DNA of 7,939 nucleotides from an uncultured Lachnospiraceae bacterium (GTDB taxonomy: Bacteria; Bacillota; Clostridia; Lachnospirales; Lachnospiraceae), in contig CADCOL010000246.1 in NCBI GenBank assembly GCA_902803015.1, forward strand, positions 1-7,939, written 5' to 3'. Positions within the stretch are counted from its first letter, which is position 1, and each line of letters starts with the position of its first letter. A model generated the notes under the pieces. It searched no databases, was not told the DNA's origin, and saw only the letters and a list, made by a program, of their open reading frames with translations. This document shows positions 6,880 to 7,939 of the stretch, one piece after another. The position numbers were made by a program, and so were the translations under genes.

Positions 6880-6908
6880 TTGTGAAACCGTCTAAAAATT
6901 GTTATAAT
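6880..6908 (+). promoter_or_regulatory. Promoter of the AraC-family regulator gene
   Basis: TTGTGA (6880-6885), a 17-nt spacer and a perfect TATAAT (6903-6908). Transcription would start near 6915, giving a leader of about 42 nt to the ATG at 6957. A possible GTG start at 6882 lies inside this -35 box, which rules it out as the translation start for this transcript. Confidence 0.75.
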
Positions 6909-6956
6909 ACAAGTGTTTTACGGGCACTATTGAATAAAGATTTTAAAGGAGACCTT

Positions 6957-7922
6957 ATGGCCGATAATTCTTACGAATCCCTGCAGGAAGTCGTAGAACA
7001 CGAGAATATAGATTATCCCGTCGGAGTATACTATGTGGAACCCGACGAAATGTTCATGGAGCATGTGCGCTGGCACTGGCATACCGAAAATGAAATCGAT
7101 GTCATCAAAGAAGGCTGCGCGGAATTCAGGATAAGTGACAAAACCTACCGTCTCGAGGAAGGCGACGCCATCTTTATCAGCCGTGACGTGATGCATTCCA
7201 TCCGGGCCGTGGGCAGCAGCCGCTGTGTCATTATGTCCTTAATCTTTTCTTCGGACTTTGTATTTCCGAATCACGAATCCGCACTTGCGAACACATATCT
7301 TCGCCCCATTGAGGAAGATGTGTCCTTCCGTCACCGCGTATTCCGTCCGACCGAGCGTTGGGACCGCTCCGTCATCTCCTACATTAACGAAATCATTTAT
7401 GCGAATCTTCAAAAAGAATTCGGATACGAACTGCAGACACAGAGCCTTTTGTGCCAGCTTTTGCTGACTTTCCTTACAAGAGTCGCTTCCGAACAGAAAG
7501 AAGAAAGCAAAGAAGTCGTTACGAAAAAATCCCTGACGGCGGATGAAATCCGCATCAAGGATGCAATCGTATATATCGAACAGAATTATCCGGAACCCGT
7601 GACACTCGAAGACATTGCTTCTTCGATTCACGTAAGCAAAAGCGAATGCTGCAGGCTCTTCCACCGCGCCGTAAACATGACTCCGTTTGAGTACCTGATG
7701 CACTACCGCATCTTAAAGGCGGCGGATCTGATTCAGAAGAATTTAAAAGATCCCATTCCTGTTTCGGAGCTTGCCACCACCGTCGGTTTCAACAACGCAA
7801 GTTATTTTAACAAGCGTTTCCGCGAGTATTTCGGATGTACGCCGACCCAGTACCGTAAAATGGCCAAGACCGACCACCGCGACAAACTCGGAACCTTCGG
7901 ATTATCGTTGTCGCACATTTAA
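6957..7922 (+). CDS. AraC-family transcriptional regulator with N-terminal cupin domain
   Basis: DNA-binding regulator of 321 residues. The N-terminal half (about 20-110) is a cupin-type ligand-binding domain: HWHTENE gives H40, H42 and E46 in the first cupin motif spacing, and EEGDAIFISRDVMH gives H80 in the second. The C-terminal domain (about 200-305) contains the two AraC helix-turn-helix units: VTLEDIASSIHVSKSECCRL (215-234), and VSELATTVGFNNASYFNKRF (269-288) followed by FGCTPTQYRK. Such proteins usually sense a sugar or related small molecule and control nearby genes. The ATG at 6957 has AAAGGAG (6945-6951) 5 nt upstream and is downstream of the promoter, so it is preferred over an in-frame GTG 25 codons earlier. 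It is divergent from pyk with back-to-back promoters, so autoregulation and control of the pyk operon are plausible but inferred. The window ends 17 bases after the stop, so its terminator is not visible. Confidence 0.93.
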   Translation: MADNSYESLQEVVEHENIDYPVGVYYVEPDEMFMEHVRWHWHTENEIDVIKEGCAEFRISDKTYRLEEGDAIFISRDVMHSIRAVGSSRCVIMSLIFSSDFVFPNHESALANTYLRPIEEDVSFRHRVFRPTERWDRSVISYINEIIYANLQKEFGYELQTQSLLCQLLLTFLTRVASEQKEESKEVVTKKSLTADEIRIKDAIVYIEQNYPEPVTLEDIASSIHVSKSECCRLFHRAVNMTPFEYLMHYRILKAADLIQKNLKDPIPVSELATTVGFNNASYFNKRFREYFGCTPTQYRKMAKTDHRDKLGTFGLSLSHI

Positions 7923-7939
7923 ATGATCTCGAAATCAAA

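Noticed and set aside
6882..6956. GTG at 6882 as start of a 346-residue AraC regulator.
   Set aside because: This codon lies inside the predicted -35 box, and an ATG with AAAGGAG follows at 6957.

Overview
The window looks like a chromosomal segment from a mid-GC member of the Clostridia (Bacillota), with Lachnospiraceae as a guess. Supporting signs are AGGAG-type Shine-Dalgarno sites before most genes, a CIRCE (HrcA) operator, a K+-dependent-type pyruvate kinase without the extra C-terminal domain of Bacillus enzymes, and an asymmetric two-gene ABC exporter of the type common in Firmicutes. I see no insertion sequence, phage gene, tRNA, rRNA, CRISPR array or integration site. Base composition and codon use look even throughout.

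Layout, left to right. Positions 1-172 hold two tandem rho-independent terminators read on the minus strand. At 173-610 (minus) is a small heat-shock protein (Hsp20). Its promoter lies at 737-767 and is overlapped by a CIRCE operator at 755-781. From 6785 down to 797, four minus-strand genes are packed head to tail: pyruvate kinase (pyk), a 10-TM DMT/EamA permease, and the two half-transporters of a heterodimeric ABC exporter. Gaps are 21 bp and 41 bp, followed by a 4-base ATGA overlap. No terminator is visible inside this cluster or between it and the CIRCE, so it reads as one operon that may run on into hsp20. At 6957-7922 (plus) is an AraC-family regulator with an N-terminal cupin domain. 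It is transcribed divergently from the pyk operon, and the two predicted -35 boxes abut exactly at a CAATTG palindrome.

Working model: a glycolytic enzyme is co-transcribed with three membrane proteins (a metabolite or drug permease and an exporter pair), and the adjacent AraC-type regulator is placed to influence both directions. The heat-shock gene at the downstream end has its own HrcA-type control. All protein families are familiar. No gene here is unrecognisable, and I do not see a clear novel system. The most notable points are regulatory: the CIRCE/-35 overlap, the back-to-back promoters, the two possible Hsp20 starts and the probable read-through across the CIRCE.
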